This document shows positions 1-7,180 of a stretch of DNA of 10,367 bases, piece by piece. The notes beneath the pieces are model-generated. The model was given only the letters and a program-made list of their open reading frames with translations. It ran no database searches and had not been told where the DNA came from. How positions within the stretch are numbered: the first letter of the stretch is position 1; the number at the start of each line of letters is the position of its first letter. The DNA lies in the NCBI GenBank assembly GCA_013812565.1, contig JACCTF010001082.1, positions 1 to 10,367 of the forward strand. Direction: 5' to 3'. Source of the DNA: Pyrinomonadaceae bacterium. GTDB lineage: Bacteria > Acidobacteriota > Blastocatellia > Pyrinomonadales > Pyrinomonadaceae. The position numbers and the translations under genes are program-made.

Positions 1-135
1 CAAGTATCGTAAGCAGACGTCGCAGAACGCTGCATCTCTATATTATGTTCTTCATGACTTTGCCAGAACACAGCATCAGACGCATGATCAGTGAATAGAA
101 AACAGAGCAAGAAGTGATAGAGAAGTAGGAAGATG

Positions 136-408
136 ATGGCGAAGTCCGATGAAGATGATCTCGGGTTGCCGGAGAATCCGACTTACTCGAACTATTCAAA
201 CCGCATGTGGAAGGCTCACACGAACACCCGACACGGATTAGTACAATCGCCGGAGAGGTCGCGCGAAAGTGCACACGGCGGCCGACTGCCGCAAGACGAG
301 CCTCCGGCTGCTAAGGATAATCCGCCGCTCGTGGTTGAAGAAGATAGAAGAGATAAGGAAAAAGATTATGACCGCCAGCAGCAAGACAGGAGAGCCTTTT
401 ACCGCTAG
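136..408 (+). CDS. Doubtful small hydrophilic ORF, 90 aa
   Basis: I do not recognise this protein. It opens with two adjacent ATG codons (133 and 136); the second is preferred because AGGA at 127-130 then sits 5 nt upstream. The product is very hydrophilic. Its N-terminus is acidic (MAKSDEDD), and its tail is rich in Asp, Glu, Arg, Lys and Gln, with no membrane segment or known motif. The last 41 bp overlap the better-supported gene starting at 368 in another frame, so it could be a coupled upstream ORF, an upstream leader, or a chance reading. The +3 frame over about 159-310 also reads like ordinary protein, so a frameshifted remnant is a third possibility. Confidence is low. Confidence 0.3.
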   Translation: MAKSDEDDLGLPENPTYSNYSNRMWKAHTNTRHGLVQSPERSRESAHGGRLPQDEPPAAKDNPPLVVEEDRRDKEKDYDRQQQDRRAFYR

Positions 409-754
409 ATTCATCGATTCTGGATCGAAGGTTTCATTAGAGTTGATGAATGCAGCCGACCAACCGCTTAGGTGTGTCGAGATACTCACCGTCTTTCTCA
501 AAGATGAAGAGACTCCGGGCGGCGGCCCTTCGCGAGTTCACATCAGATTTGAGGCGATAAAGAATATCCAACCAAAAGAGAAGGCCGTCCTGTCTCACAA
601 AACTTGGATTGATGGCAAACCTGCAGCCCCCGATCAGGACCAGTTGGAACGTCTCAAAGTGATAGCAGGCGAAGTCAAACCCTACGTACTAGATATTTCA
701 TGGGAGGATGCGGGAGGGAAATCCCGCTTCCAGCGGATACCGGTCGGGCACTAA
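368..754 (+). CDS. Unrecognised 128-residue soluble protein
   Basis: I do not recognise the family. The ATG at 368 is chosen because AAGGA at 355-359 lies 8 nt upstream. A GTG at 269 in the same frame would add 33 residues of arginine-rich sequence with no ribosome binding site. The product has no signal peptide or membrane segment. Residues about 10-75 alternate hydrophobic and polar residues as expected for a small beta-sandwich (TARFIDSG, KVSLELMN, CVEILTVFL, VHIRFEAI). They are followed by a short helix (DQLERLKVIAGEV) and a final strand (YVLDISWED). Only 12 bp separate it from the next gene on the same strand, so the two are probably co-transcribed. Function is unknown; an Ig-like accessory or binding domain is only an inference. 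Confidence 0.6.
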   Translation: MTASSKTGEPFTARFIDSGSKVSLELMNAADQPLRCVEILTVFLKDEETPGGGPSRVHIRFEAIKNIQPKEKAVLSHKTWIDGKPAAPDQDQLERLKVIAGEVKPYVLDISWEDAGGKSRFQRIPVGH

Positions 755-766
755 TCAGCCAATCAT

Positions 767-1255
767 ATGTTACATCCGGGACTGGAAAAGAGACTGCATG
801 ACGCCAAGCACGCTCTCGGTAGCGCGACAAGCGAGAATATCATTGAGCTTTGCAAACAGTACCTTGCGCTGCTTGCCGAATACCGCGGTGAGCTTCACAA
901 ATTTCCCGGTACGTCCAATATCAGCTTATCTCTGGAATCTCCTTTATCACAGGAAACAATTGACAACACTAGGAAAGCAATCCGCGTTGCGATAGAAGAT
1001 ACAACACGAGAACGCAACAGAACGGCGTCGCTCCTTCACTCGTTTACTGCGGTGAGCGGCTATGAAGCAGTAGAGACATTTAATGGGCGGAAATACAAAG
1101 GCCATGATGACTGGACGTTGAGCGCGGGCGGGGTCATATTTAGTGACAGCACTGATGGCGAGAGGATGACTATACAAGAAGCCGTTGACACAACAAGCCT
1201 GCTTCGACGTGAGGATCACATCGCCACAAACGGGTTTCCTGAAAGTCAGAAATAA
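767..1255 (+). CDS. Unrecognised 162-residue soluble protein, helical N-terminal half
   Basis: I do not recognise the family. The first hundred residues look like two or three amphipathic helices: residues about 1-45 contain ENIIELCKQYLALLAEYRGEL and residues 62-92 contain ETIDNTRKAIRVAIEDTTRERNR, separated by a Ser/Leu/Pro-rich linker. The C-terminal 60 residues are more mixed, with a glycine-rich turn (LSAGGVIFSDSTDG) and a short helix (MTIQEAVDTTSLLRRE). There is no signal peptide or membrane span. No Shine-Dalgarno is visible before the ATG at 767; 12 bp after the preceding stop suggests translation coupled to the upstream gene. It converges with the glycosyltransferase gene downstream. 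The pair with the 368-754 gene may be strain-specific accessory DNA; that is inference. Confidence 0.6.
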   Translation: MLHPGLEKRLHDAKHALGSATSENIIELCKQYLALLAEYRGELHKFPGTSNISLSLESPLSQETIDNTRKAIRVAIEDTTRERNRTASLLHSFTAVSGYEAVETFNGRKYKGHDDWTLSAGGVIFSDSTDGERMTIQEAVDTTSLLRREDHIATNGFPESQK

Positions 1256-1331
1256 CATACCAGGGCTTCACGGTTGGTAAACGCAGTCACTTGTGGTGCT
1301 TGTCCTTTGTGGATTAGTGAGACGGCGGTGG
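1256..1331. other. Short convergent intergenic gap
   Basis: Seventy-six bases lie between two converging genes. A weak inverted repeat (TACCA at 1258-1262, TGGTA at 1275-1279, 12-nt loop) starts 3 nt after the upstream stop. It has no T run, so I do not call it a terminator. No heptamer array is visible here. Confidence 0.4.
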
Positions 1332-2993
1332 CTATCGCACGCGGACGGCCACGAGCGCGACGCCGCCGTTGTCACCAATGATTTCTGTTTGAATGAACTG
1401 GTACTGGGTTAGTTGATACGTATATCGCACAGGCACGATGACGAGCGCTGTGCCCCCGCCCCGGCGTGCATCCTCCGCCACCTGACCCGCGCCTTCATAC
1501 CTGACGGGGTTGCCATCCGCGGCATAAGCGATTCGTCCCGCGGCGTAAAACTCTGTACTACGTTCGACGGTGTGCAGGTTGAATACGGGTGTTGATGAAT
1601 AGCCGCGCGTTGCGGCAAGTTGCAGCAGGTCGCGTAAAGACTCGCGCCGTGCGGCCTTTTCGAAAGCACAATCTGGAATCAATATAGTCACCACAAACAC
1701 GACGACTACCGTCAGGATCACACACATTCGACTCAGGTGCGCCCAAACAATACTGAACAGGCCAGTTGTTGCGAGTGGAACGGCGATGAAGAGCGCACAA
1801 GAGAGATGAATCTCTCCGGTATGTGTCACATAAACGATACACGCGATGGCTAGCATAATAAGAAGCATGCCTGTTGCCCGAATGCTACGCAGATTGTGAA
1901 CAGCATCATTTTCACCTCGCCTGCCTTTGTTGTGTAGAGCGCGTGCCAATCGTTCGCCTGCGAGCAGCGCGGCGCCTGGTAAGGCAGGCAGGATGTAACC
2001 GGGCAGCTTCGATCCCGAGAAGGAGAAGAAGATGATCGGCACGATAAGCCAAGCAAAGGCAAAGACGCGCAGCCTGTTCACTGCCCCTTCGGCGCGCCAC
2101 TCCCAACGTCGGGCATTGCTGAGAGCCGCCACGACAAACGGTGTCCACGGCAGCGTGAACAACGCAATGATGGGCACGTAAAAGTAGAATGGTTGGGGAT
2201 GGTTGTATTTGTTCGAAACGTAGCGCGCGAAATGATGCTGCACAAAGAAATCGTGAATGAAGAGCCAGCCGTGTCGCCAGGTTACCGGCCCGTACCACAC
2301 GGCCGCTACACCAGCGGCAACCGCCCCCCCCCACAGCAAACTCCAACGCAAACGTGTGCTGGGCCACTGAAGCCGTAAAGCAAAGTATCCAGCGACAACC
2401 CCTGCCGGAATAACAATGCCGATCAATCCTTTAGCCAGCAGTGACAGTCCCATACAGACGTAGAATCCAAGGAGCAGCCGACTCTTTTTTCGTTCGTTCG
2501 TCTCCAATTCGGAAACAAAAAAGCAGGCAAGCGCGCCCGTTATTGTCATTGTCAACGGGATGTCAAAACTTGCGCCCCGCGAAAAGACGATCAATCCGGC
2601 GCTTGATGCGAGGGCCAGGCTGCTGGCAAAACCGTACCAGCGTAGATCGGATTCGGCGACACGCTCAACTCGATGTCCAAGCCACCCAACGAAAACCGCC
2701 GTAAGCACTCCTGAACACGCCGCTCCAAGTCGCGCCGCCCACTCCGACACGCCAAACAGGTTGTAGCTCGCCGCTATCATCCAATACAGCAGCGCCGGTT
2801 TTTCAAACCATGTGCGACCACCGAGCGTCGGCGTCACCCAATCACCGCGCTCCCACATCTCGCGCGCGACTTGCGCATAACGCGGCTCGTCGGGGCCGAG
2901 AAGCGGAAGCCGACCCAACCCGTAGAGATAGATGGCGAGGAGGGCGAGAAACAACAGTAGCCAGACACGCTTGGCAAGCGGCGAACGTTGCAA
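1332..2993 (-). CDS. ArnT/PMT-like integral membrane glycosyltransferase (GT-C fold)
   Basis: This is a 553-residue polytopic inner-membrane protein of the ArnT/PMT superfamily, which transfers a sugar from a polyprenyl-phosphate donor to lipid A or another acceptor on the periplasmic face. Residues 8-28 form the first membrane span. They are followed by the family signature GPDEPRYAQVAREM (33-46), whose Asp35-Glu36 matches the catalytic acidic pair, then GDWVTPTLGG (50-59) and WFEKPALLYW (62-71). Roughly ten further hydrophobic spans follow. From about residue 440 there is a soluble C-terminal domain of some 110 residues, expected in the periplasm. Translation starts at TTG; a strong GAGGTGA at 3000-3006 lies 6 nt upstream and makes this start convincing. 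Length agrees with ArnT homologues (about 550). Acceptor and donor cannot be read from sequence; L-Ara4N is only one candidate. It is transcribed divergently from the oxidoreductase. Confidence 0.88.
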   Translation of the reverse strand: MQRSPLAKRVWLLLFLALLAIYLYGLGRLPLLGPDEPRYAQVAREMWERGDWVTPTLGGRTWFEKPALLYWMIAASYNLFGVSEWAARLGAACSGVLTAVFVGWLGHRVERVAESDLRWYGFASSLALASSAGLIVFSRGASFDIPLTMTITGALACFFVSELETNERKKSRLLLGFYVCMGLSLLAKGLIGIVIPAGVVAGYFALRLQWPSTRLRWSLLWGGAVAAGVAAVWYGPVTWRHGWLFIHDFFVQHHFARYVSNKYNHPQPFYFYVPIIALFTLPWTPFVVAALSNARRWEWRAEGAVNRLRVFAFAWLIVPIIFFSFSGSKLPGYILPALPGAALLAGERLARALHNKGRRGENDAVHNLRSIRATGMLLIMLAIACIVYVTHTGEIHLSCALFIAVPLATTGLFSIVWAHLSRMCVILTVVVVFVVTILIPDCAFEKAARRESLRDLLQLAATRGYSSTPVFNLHTVERSTEFYAAGRIAYAADGNPVRYEGAGQVAEDARRGGGTALVIVPVRYTYQLTQYQFIQTEIIGDNGGVALVAVRVR

Positions 2994-2999
2994 GTATAG

Positions 3000-3006
3000 T
3001 CACCTC
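3000..3006 (-). promoter_or_regulatory. Ribosome binding site fixing the TTG start of the glycosyltransferase
   Basis: On the minus strand this reads GAGGTGA, a near-ideal Shine-Dalgarno sequence 6 nt before TTG at 2993. No ATG or GTG with a comparable site is nearby, so the rare TTG start is well supported. Confidence 0.8.
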
Positions 3007-3012
3007 GAAGAA

Positions 3013-3140
3013 CAGTGCGCAGTGTGCAGTAGGCGGTAAGAAGCTGGCTAGTAGATACGGAGCTTCCTCTTGCCCGTCTTGCTAAGGCACTCTCAAGATT
3101 TTTAACAATCCGTATTCTAAACTGCCCACTGCCTACTGCC
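3013..3140. repeat. Inverted pair of CAGT-type heptamer arrays in a divergent promoter region
   Basis: On the plus strand, CAGT recurs every 7 bp at 3013, 3020 and 3027, with a variant CGGT at 3034. On the minus strand, the arm at 3119-3140 reads GGCAGTA, GGCAGTG, GGCAGTT. The two arms therefore face each other across about 78 bp and could pair. The left arm begins 6 nt beyond the glycosyltransferase ribosome binding site and the right arm ends 4 nt before the oxidoreductase ATG. The array thus borders both starts, and the promoters of both genes must lie in or beside it. No clear sigma-70 promoter could be picked out. Confidence 0.75.
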
Positions 3141-3144
3141 AATT

Positions 3145-4179
3145 ATGTTACGTACAGCCGTTATTGGCGTCGGTCACCTGGGCCGACAACATGCACGTAT
3201 TCACGCCGCGCTTGCCGCCGAAGATCAGGCGCAATTCGTTGCCGTCTGTGATCTGAATGAAAGAACAGCGCGCGCTGTTGCTTCTGAATACCACGCTGCC
3301 TCTAACATTCCCTCTAACACTATCATTAACAATAAGAGCGAAACTGAGTGGACTGTTGAGTGGCGCACACTGATCGGTCGTGTCGATGCCGTGAGCCTCG
3401 CCGTGCCGACTGAGATGCACGCGGCAATCGCCTGTCCGTTGCTTGAAGCAGGCATCCATGTGCTTGTTGAGAAGCCCATCTCGCGCACGCTCGAAGAAGC
3501 AGATCAAATGATTGCGGCAGCCGCACGTGGCAATGCCGTGTTGCAGATCGGCCACCTTGAACGCTTCAATCCGGCGCTCATTGCCTTGCGTCCCTTTGTG
3601 CGCAACCCGCTCTACTTTGAGATACACCGGATCGGTCAGTTCACCGCGCGTTCGCTCGACATAGATGTGGTGCTCGACTTGATGATTCACGATCTGGACA
3701 TTGTGCAATGGCTGGTCGGTGAAAATGTTGAGGTGACGGACGTGCGGGCGGTCGGCATCCCGGTGCTGACGAACCGTGTGGACGCGGCGAACGCGCGATT
3801 GGAGTTTGCCTCTGGCGCAGTTGCAAACATCACTGCATCGCGCGTCGGCACGGAGAAGATTCGCAAGATGCGCTTCTTCCAGCCGCACGACTACATCGCA
3901 GTCGATTACGCAACACACTATGCATCGATCAGCAATCTCGCGCCGCCCGATGCAGCCTCCGTCAATCTAACACCCGTTGCTTGGCCGGGCGTTCACGTGC
4001 GCCGTCTGGAAACAATCGACATAGAGCCGCTGCGTGCCGAGATTGAAGCTTTTCTTAAAGCCGTGCGTTTCGGTAGTTCACCTCCAGTCTCCGCCCACGA
4101 AGGACGCCGCGCGCTGGCCCTCGCATTGCGCACGCTCGACCGGATCGCGGAACACTCAGTGGGAACCGGAATAACCTAA
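3145..4179 (+). CDS. Gfo/Idh/MocA-family NAD(P)-dependent oxidoreductase, possibly sugar-nucleotide (GnnA-like)
   Basis: This 344-residue protein has an N-terminal Rossmann fold with the dinucleotide-binding turn GVGHLGRQHAR (8-18), an acidic Asp36 after the second strand, and the family signature VEKPIS (108-113). The C-terminal alpha/beta domain carries GHLERFNPA (136-144) and DLMIHDLD (178-185), with the Asp178/His182 pair typical of family active sites. The GHLERFNP and DLMIHD strings resemble oxidoreductases found in lipid A gene clusters (UDP-GlcNAc 3-dehydrogenase type), so a role in envelope sugar synthesis is plausible given its divergent ArnT-like neighbour; the substrate is inference. 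The start at 3145 is forced because the first beta strand begins at residue 2, yet no Shine-Dalgarno precedes it: a heptamer array sits there instead. Residues 52-65 are an unusual Asn/Ser/Ile insertion encoded by near 12-bp repeats. Confidence 0.87.
   Translation: MLRTAVIGVGHLGRQHARIHAALAAEDQAQFVAVCDLNERTARAVASEYHAASNIPSNTIINNKSETEWTVEWRTLIGRVDAVSLAVPTEMHAAIACPLLEAGIHVLVEKPISRTLEEADQMIAAAARGNAVLQIGHLERFNPALIALRPFVRNPLYFEIHRIGQFTARSLDIDVVLDLMIHDLDIVQWLVGENVEVTDVRAVGIPVLTNRVDAANARLEFASGAVANITASRVGTEKIRKMRFFQPHDYIAVDYATHYASISNLAPPDAASVNLTPVAWPGVHVRRLETIDIEPLRAEIEAFLKAVRFGSSPPVSAHEGRRALALALRTLDRIAEHSVGTGIT
3299..3334 (+). repeat. Intragenic 12-bp repeat in the oxidoreductase gene
   Basis: CCTCTAACA occurs at 3299 and again at 3311, and a more diverged unit follows at 3323, giving three 12-bp units. 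They encode the in-frame loop SNIP/SNTI/INNK between the second and third Rossmann elements. The stretch is visibly richer in A and T than the rest of the gene, consistent with a local slippage expansion. Confidence 0.55.
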
Positions 4180-4317
4180 ATTGCAGATGACGCGGCGGTA
4201 AGCTGAGTCGGCGGTCGAAGTGGCGCAAAATGGATTGCTCAGTGTTTCATATAGCTCCGTTCCGTCAGCTTATGTGCTGCTCGCTTCGGGCAGTGAATTA
4301 ACTACCAGAGGATTGCT
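4180..4317. other. Intergenic stretch after the oxidoreductase gene
   Basis: I see no gene here. TAAGCTGA (4199-4206) and TCAGCTTA (4265-4272) form an 8-bp inverted repeat with 58 bp between the arms, too far apart for a confident structure. There is no T-rich terminator. At the right end AGAGGA (4307-4312) is a good ribosome binding site for the ATG at 4318. Confidence 0.4.
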
Positions 4318-4480
4318 ATGATTAACTCTTTTGTCAAAGCCGCTAATTCAAAGATACAGAGGTGATTGATGCCGGACATTCTGTGCAGGCGGAGCGAGAT
4401 CTTGAACGCATTATCGAATTCAGCGACCGGATAAAAGGAACGCCAAAGAACTAGAGAAGCTGAACAAGCAGGCATCTTGA
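4318..4480 (+). pseudogene. Probable remnant of a small gene (about 54 codons) with two frameshifts
   Basis: The ATG at 4318 follows AGAGGA at 4307-4312 by 5 nt, an excellent start, but its frame stops at 4363-4365 after 15 residues. The next frame then reads on, beginning VIDAGHSVQAERDLERIIEF at 4362, and stops at 4452. A third frame over about 4445-4480 gives KELEKLNKQAS before TGA. Joined, the pieces make one hydrophilic, helix-forming protein of roughly 54 residues, which a chance open stretch would rarely do. I do not recognise the family. It could instead be two tiny ORFs overlapping at GTGA (4362-4365), or assembly errors. The last fragment ends 22 bp before the hydrolase gene, which may have lost its original leader. 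Confidence 0.4.
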
Positions 4481-4501
4481 AACTTTCCACCACAACTAGA
4501 A

Positions 4502-5701
4502 GTGAACGACATCGCAAAGAACGCACAGCCCTGCGCATCAATCTCATCGCTGCTTGCGGAACGCATCACCGCCGGTGACTTCCCTTCGGCGGTCTACGTC
4601 GTTGCTGAGCGTGGTCGCATGGTGCTGGCAGACGCGCTTGGCTACGCTGTTCAAGGGGCCGTTCAAGGGACGGTTCAAGGAGCCGAGCGTAAAGTTGAGC
4701 CAATCGCTGCCACGCTTCACACAATCTATGATCTCGCTTCGCTGACCAAGCCGCTTGTTACTGCGCTGCTCTGCGCTCGCTTGATCGAGCGCGGCGAACT
4801 GACGTTGAACACAACGATTGCCCAGCTTCTCAGTGAATTTGATCAACCCGATAAATATGCGGTCAACGTGCGCCATCTTCTTACGCATACCTCTGGGCTT
4901 CCGGCATGGCTTCCGCTTTCCATTATCAGCAACGGCGACCACAGGCGCGTGCTGGAAGTGATCGCCGCCCAAGCTCTTGCAGACGAACCTGGCACACGTG
5001 TCATCTACAGCGACCTTGGATTTATTACGCTCGGCCAGTTGCTTGAAAGAATCACAATAATGCCGTTCATCGAACTTGCGCATCGTGAAATCTTCGAGCC
5101 GCTTGGTCTTATGCGTACGTTCTTCAATCCTGGTAAATCATTAAAACACGAAGTAGCAGCAAGTGAATCTGAAGGCAATGCTTACGAGCGCGGGATGTGC
5201 GCCGATGCGGGGCATGCTGATTCATCCGGCAATTGGCGCGAAGGCTTAATCTGGGGCGAGGTTCACGACGGCAACGCTTACTTTCTCGGCGGCGCTTCGG
5301 GGCACGCCGGTCTTTTCTCAACAGCGCATGAAACTGTGCGTATCGCTGAACAGTCTATCGCTGAACTCACGAAACTACTTCGTCCAGCGACGTGCGAGTT
5401 GTTTCACACCAACATGACTCCCGATCTTAACGAAGCGCGGTCATTCGGATGGCAATTGGCAGCAACCACCGACTCAACCGCTGGCCCAAATCTTCCCTTG
5501 GAGAGCTTCGGTCACACGGGCTTTACCGGCACAAGTTGCTGGATCGATGCTGAGCGCCAGCGCATCTTTGTGCTATTGACCAACCGCACGCACACGCACC
5601 CGATTCCCTTCGCAAACATTAATAGCGTGCGGCGACATTTTCATACGCTCGCCGTGGCAGCGCTTGACCGCATGAACCCTATCAATGAGCAGACACAGTA
5701 G
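4502..5701 (+). CDS. Serine beta-lactamase-fold hydrolase (class C / S12 family)
   Basis: This 399-residue protein belongs to the serine beta-lactamase/penicillin-binding-protein-like family that includes AmpC, D-aminopeptidases and EstB-type esterases. The catalytic tetrad S80-L-T-K83 lies in YDLASLTKP. The second motif is Y169-S-D in VIYSDLGF, and the third is H338-T-G in FGHTGFTG, where true AmpC has K-T-G. The YSD and HTG variants are common in family esterases and peptidases, so antibiotic hydrolysis should not be assumed. LLTHTSGLP (126-134) and FLGGASGHAGLFST (261-274) are also family hallmarks. There is no signal peptide, so as called it is cytoplasmic. The start is GTG with a poor ribosome binding site; an in-frame stop at 4478-4480 limits extension. 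Residues 49-60 are a VQGA/VQGT/VQGA repeat from a 12-bp DNA triplication. Confidence 0.85.
   Translation: MNDIAKNAQPCASISSLLAERITAGDFPSAVYVVAERGRMVLADALGYAVQGAVQGTVQGAERKVEPIAATLHTIYDLASLTKPLVTALLCARLIERGELTLNTTIAQLLSEFDQPDKYAVNVRHLLTHTSGLPAWLPLSIISNGDHRRVLEVIAAQALADEPGTRVIYSDLGFITLGQLLERITIMPFIELAHREIFEPLGLMRTFFNPGKSLKHEVAASESEGNAYERGMCADAGHADSSGNWREGLIWGEVHDGNAYFLGGASGHAGLFSTAHETVRIAEQSIAELTKLLRPATCELFHTNMTPDLNEARSFGWQLAATTDSTAGPNLPLESFGHTGFTGTSCWIDAERQRIFVLLTNRTHTHPIPFANINSVRRHFHTLAVAALDRMNPINEQTQ
4649..4684 (+). repeat. Three tandem 12-bp units within the hydrolase gene
   Basis: Units GTTCAAGGGGCC (4649), GTTCAAGGGACG (4661) and GTTCAAGGAGCC (4673) follow each other without gaps. They encode VQGA, VQGT, VQGA in the loop ahead of the catalytic SxxK helix. 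The reading frame is kept, and most differences fall at third codon positions. Confidence 0.9.
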
Positions 5702-5724
5702 GATTTTTACAGACAACATTTCAG

Positions 5725-5761
5725 AGATTCTTTGATAATGCGGTTGGAATGTAAAGAATCT
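5725..5761. promoter_or_regulatory. 9-bp inverted repeat between hydrolase and chrA
   Basis: AGATTCTTT (5725-5733) and AAAGAATCT (5753-5761) are perfect inverted repeats around a 19-nt loop. The element lies 23 bp after the hydrolase stop and 30 bp before the chrA start. It lacks a T run, so it may be an operator for chrA or a weak RNA hairpin rather than an intrinsic terminator. TTGATA at 5732 with TAAAGA at 5752 resembles a promoter but with too short a spacer (14 bp). Confidence 0.5.
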
Positions 5762-5791
5762 TCGCTAAGCTAGGATCGCGGGAAGTTTTGC

Positions 5792-7180
5792 ATGCCGGAA
5801 GATTACAGCCAAATCGCCGTGCGTCGTAGTGTTCCCTTCGCTGAAGCATTTCACTTCTGGGTCAAGCTTGGCTTCATCTCGTTTGGCGGCCCGGCCGGAC
5901 AGATCGCGATTATGCATCGCGAGGTGGTTGAGCGGCGACGCTGGTTGAGCGAACGAAGATTTCTTCATGCCCTCAACTATTGCATGCTGTTGCCCGGCCC
6001 GGAAGCGCAGCAACTCGCCATCTACATCGGGTGGTTGATGCATCGCACCTGGGGCGGCATCATCGCCGGAGTTTTCTTTGTTCTTCCTTCTGTCTTCATC
6101 TTGCTCGCGCTCTCCTATATCTACGCGGCGTACGGCAACCTTCCAATAATTGCGGGTGTGCTCGCCGGATTCAAACCCGTTGTGGTCGCCATTGTAGTTG
6201 AAGCGGTACTAAAGATCGGGCAGCGGGCCATTAAGCGACGCACTCATCTTTTTATTGCCGCTGTCTCTTTCGTCGCAATCTATTTCGTTCGTGTTCCATT
6301 TCCTCTGATTGTGCTCGCAGCAGGCATCGCCGGTTTAGCAGTTGAAAATTTTCGGTCGGAGAGTGTCGTCCCCGCGCTGCTTCCTTCATCAAATTTTATT
6401 AAGGCAACGATCATTAAGGATGGAGACAACACATGCGCGGCTTCTCCGTTTCTTCCATATGCGGTTGACGACGATATGCCGCTTCCAGCTCATACTTTGT
6501 CATCGCACCGCCGTGCTCTGCTAACTCTTGCCGTCGGCGTCGCGCTCTGGGTGCTGCCACTTGCGGCAATCCTTACTTGGCGCGGCTTCAGCAGTTTACA
6601 CGCGCACGAATATCTTTTCTTTACGCAAGCGGCGCTCGTCACTTTCGGAGGCGCTTACGCTGTTCTGGCTTACGTGATGCAAGCGGCCGTCGAATCTTAC
6701 GGGTGGTTGACGCACACCCAGGCCGTCGACGGATTGGCGCTCGCCGAGACGACGCCCGGGCCGCTGATTATGGTTCTACAATTCGTCGGCTTCATGGCGG
6801 GATGGAATAATCCAGCCGGTATGAATCAAACTTTAAGCGCTGTGACGAGCGCGCTTGTGACGACGTATGCGACCTTCCTGCCGTGCTTCATCTTTATCTT
6901 TCTTGGCGCGCCGTACATGGAAGTCTTGCGCGGCAATAAGAGTCTGTCAGCAGCACTCTCCGGGGTGACTGCGGCGGTGGTCGGCGTGATTTTGAATTTA
7001 GCCATTGTCTTCGGCGCAGCGGTAATTTGGCCGCGCGGATTGAACGGTGGGGCAGAATGGTTTGCGGCGGTGTTGAGCATTCTTGCTTTTGTTCTGCTTT
7101 ACCGCTGGAAGCTCGATGTGTTATGGGTTGTGCTCGTCGGCGGCCTTGTTGGATGTGGGCGCGCACTATTTGCAGGATGA
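5792..7180 (+). CDS. chrA: Chromate transporter ChrA, long-chain two-domain form
   Basis: This is a 462-residue inner-membrane protein of the CHR family, which exports chromate and gives chromate resistance in characterised members. It has the two homologous halves of the long-chain type. The first half carries [12 protein letters not shown] (28-39) and [16 protein letters not shown] (66-81). The second carries [11 protein letters not shown] (282-292) and [16 protein letters not shown] (319-334). A hydrophilic linker (about 186-240) separates the halves, and around ten to twelve hydrophobic spans are visible. Length fits the family (about 400-450) with a slightly long linker. The ATG at 5792 has only a weak purine-rich stretch upstream (GCGGGAAG, 5778-5785). 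No chrB-type regulator is in the window, so regulation is unclear. Its stop codon is already part of the following heptamer array. Confidence 0.93.
   Translation: MPEDYSQIAVRRSVPFAEAFHFWVKLGFISFGGPAGQIAIMHREVVERRRWLSERRFLHALNYCMLLPGPEAQQLAIYIGWLMHRTWGGIIAGVFFVLPSVFILLALSYIYAAYGNLPIIAGVLAGFKPVVVAIVVEAVLKIGQRAIKRRTHLFIAAVSFVAIYFVRVPFPLIVLAAGIAGLAVENFRSESVVPALLPSSNFIKATIIKDGDNTCAASPFLPYAVDDDMPLPAHTLSSHRRALLTLAVGVALWVLPLAAILTWRGFSSLHAHEYLFFTQAALVTFGGAYAVLAYVMQAAVESYGWLTHTQAVDGLALAETTPGPLIMVLQFVGFMAGWNNPAGMNQTLSAVTSALVTTYATFLPCFIFIFLGAPYMEVLRGNKSLSAALSGVTAAVVGVILNLAIVFGAAVIWPRGLNGGAEWFAAVLSILAFVLLYRWKLDVLWVVLVGGLVGCGRALFAG

Noticed and set aside
38..274. Minus-strand ORF of 78 codons at the left edge
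   Set aside because: Ser/Arg/Cys-rich composition and overlap with the plus-strand ORF suggest a shadow frame; no supporting motif.
269..367. GTG start at 269 for the 128-residue protein
   Set aside because: No ribosome binding site precedes it, whereas ATG 368 has AAGGA at proper spacing.
3148..3918. Long open frame of 256 codons on the minus strand inside the oxidoreductase gene
   Set aside because: It is fully antisense to a well-supported gene, has a Cys/His/Arg-heavy composition typical of a mirrored coding frame, and shows no motif.
4302..4547. Minus-strand open frame of 81 codons across the gap before the hydrolase gene
   Set aside because: It starts inside the hydrolase coding sequence, has no ribosome binding site that I can see, and its composition is unlike a real protein; the plus-strand remnant explains the region better.
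4502..5701. Reading the hydrolase as an AmpC antibiotic resistance enzyme
   Set aside because: It has YSD and HTG instead of YxN and KTG and no signal peptide, so an esterase or peptidase role is at least as likely.
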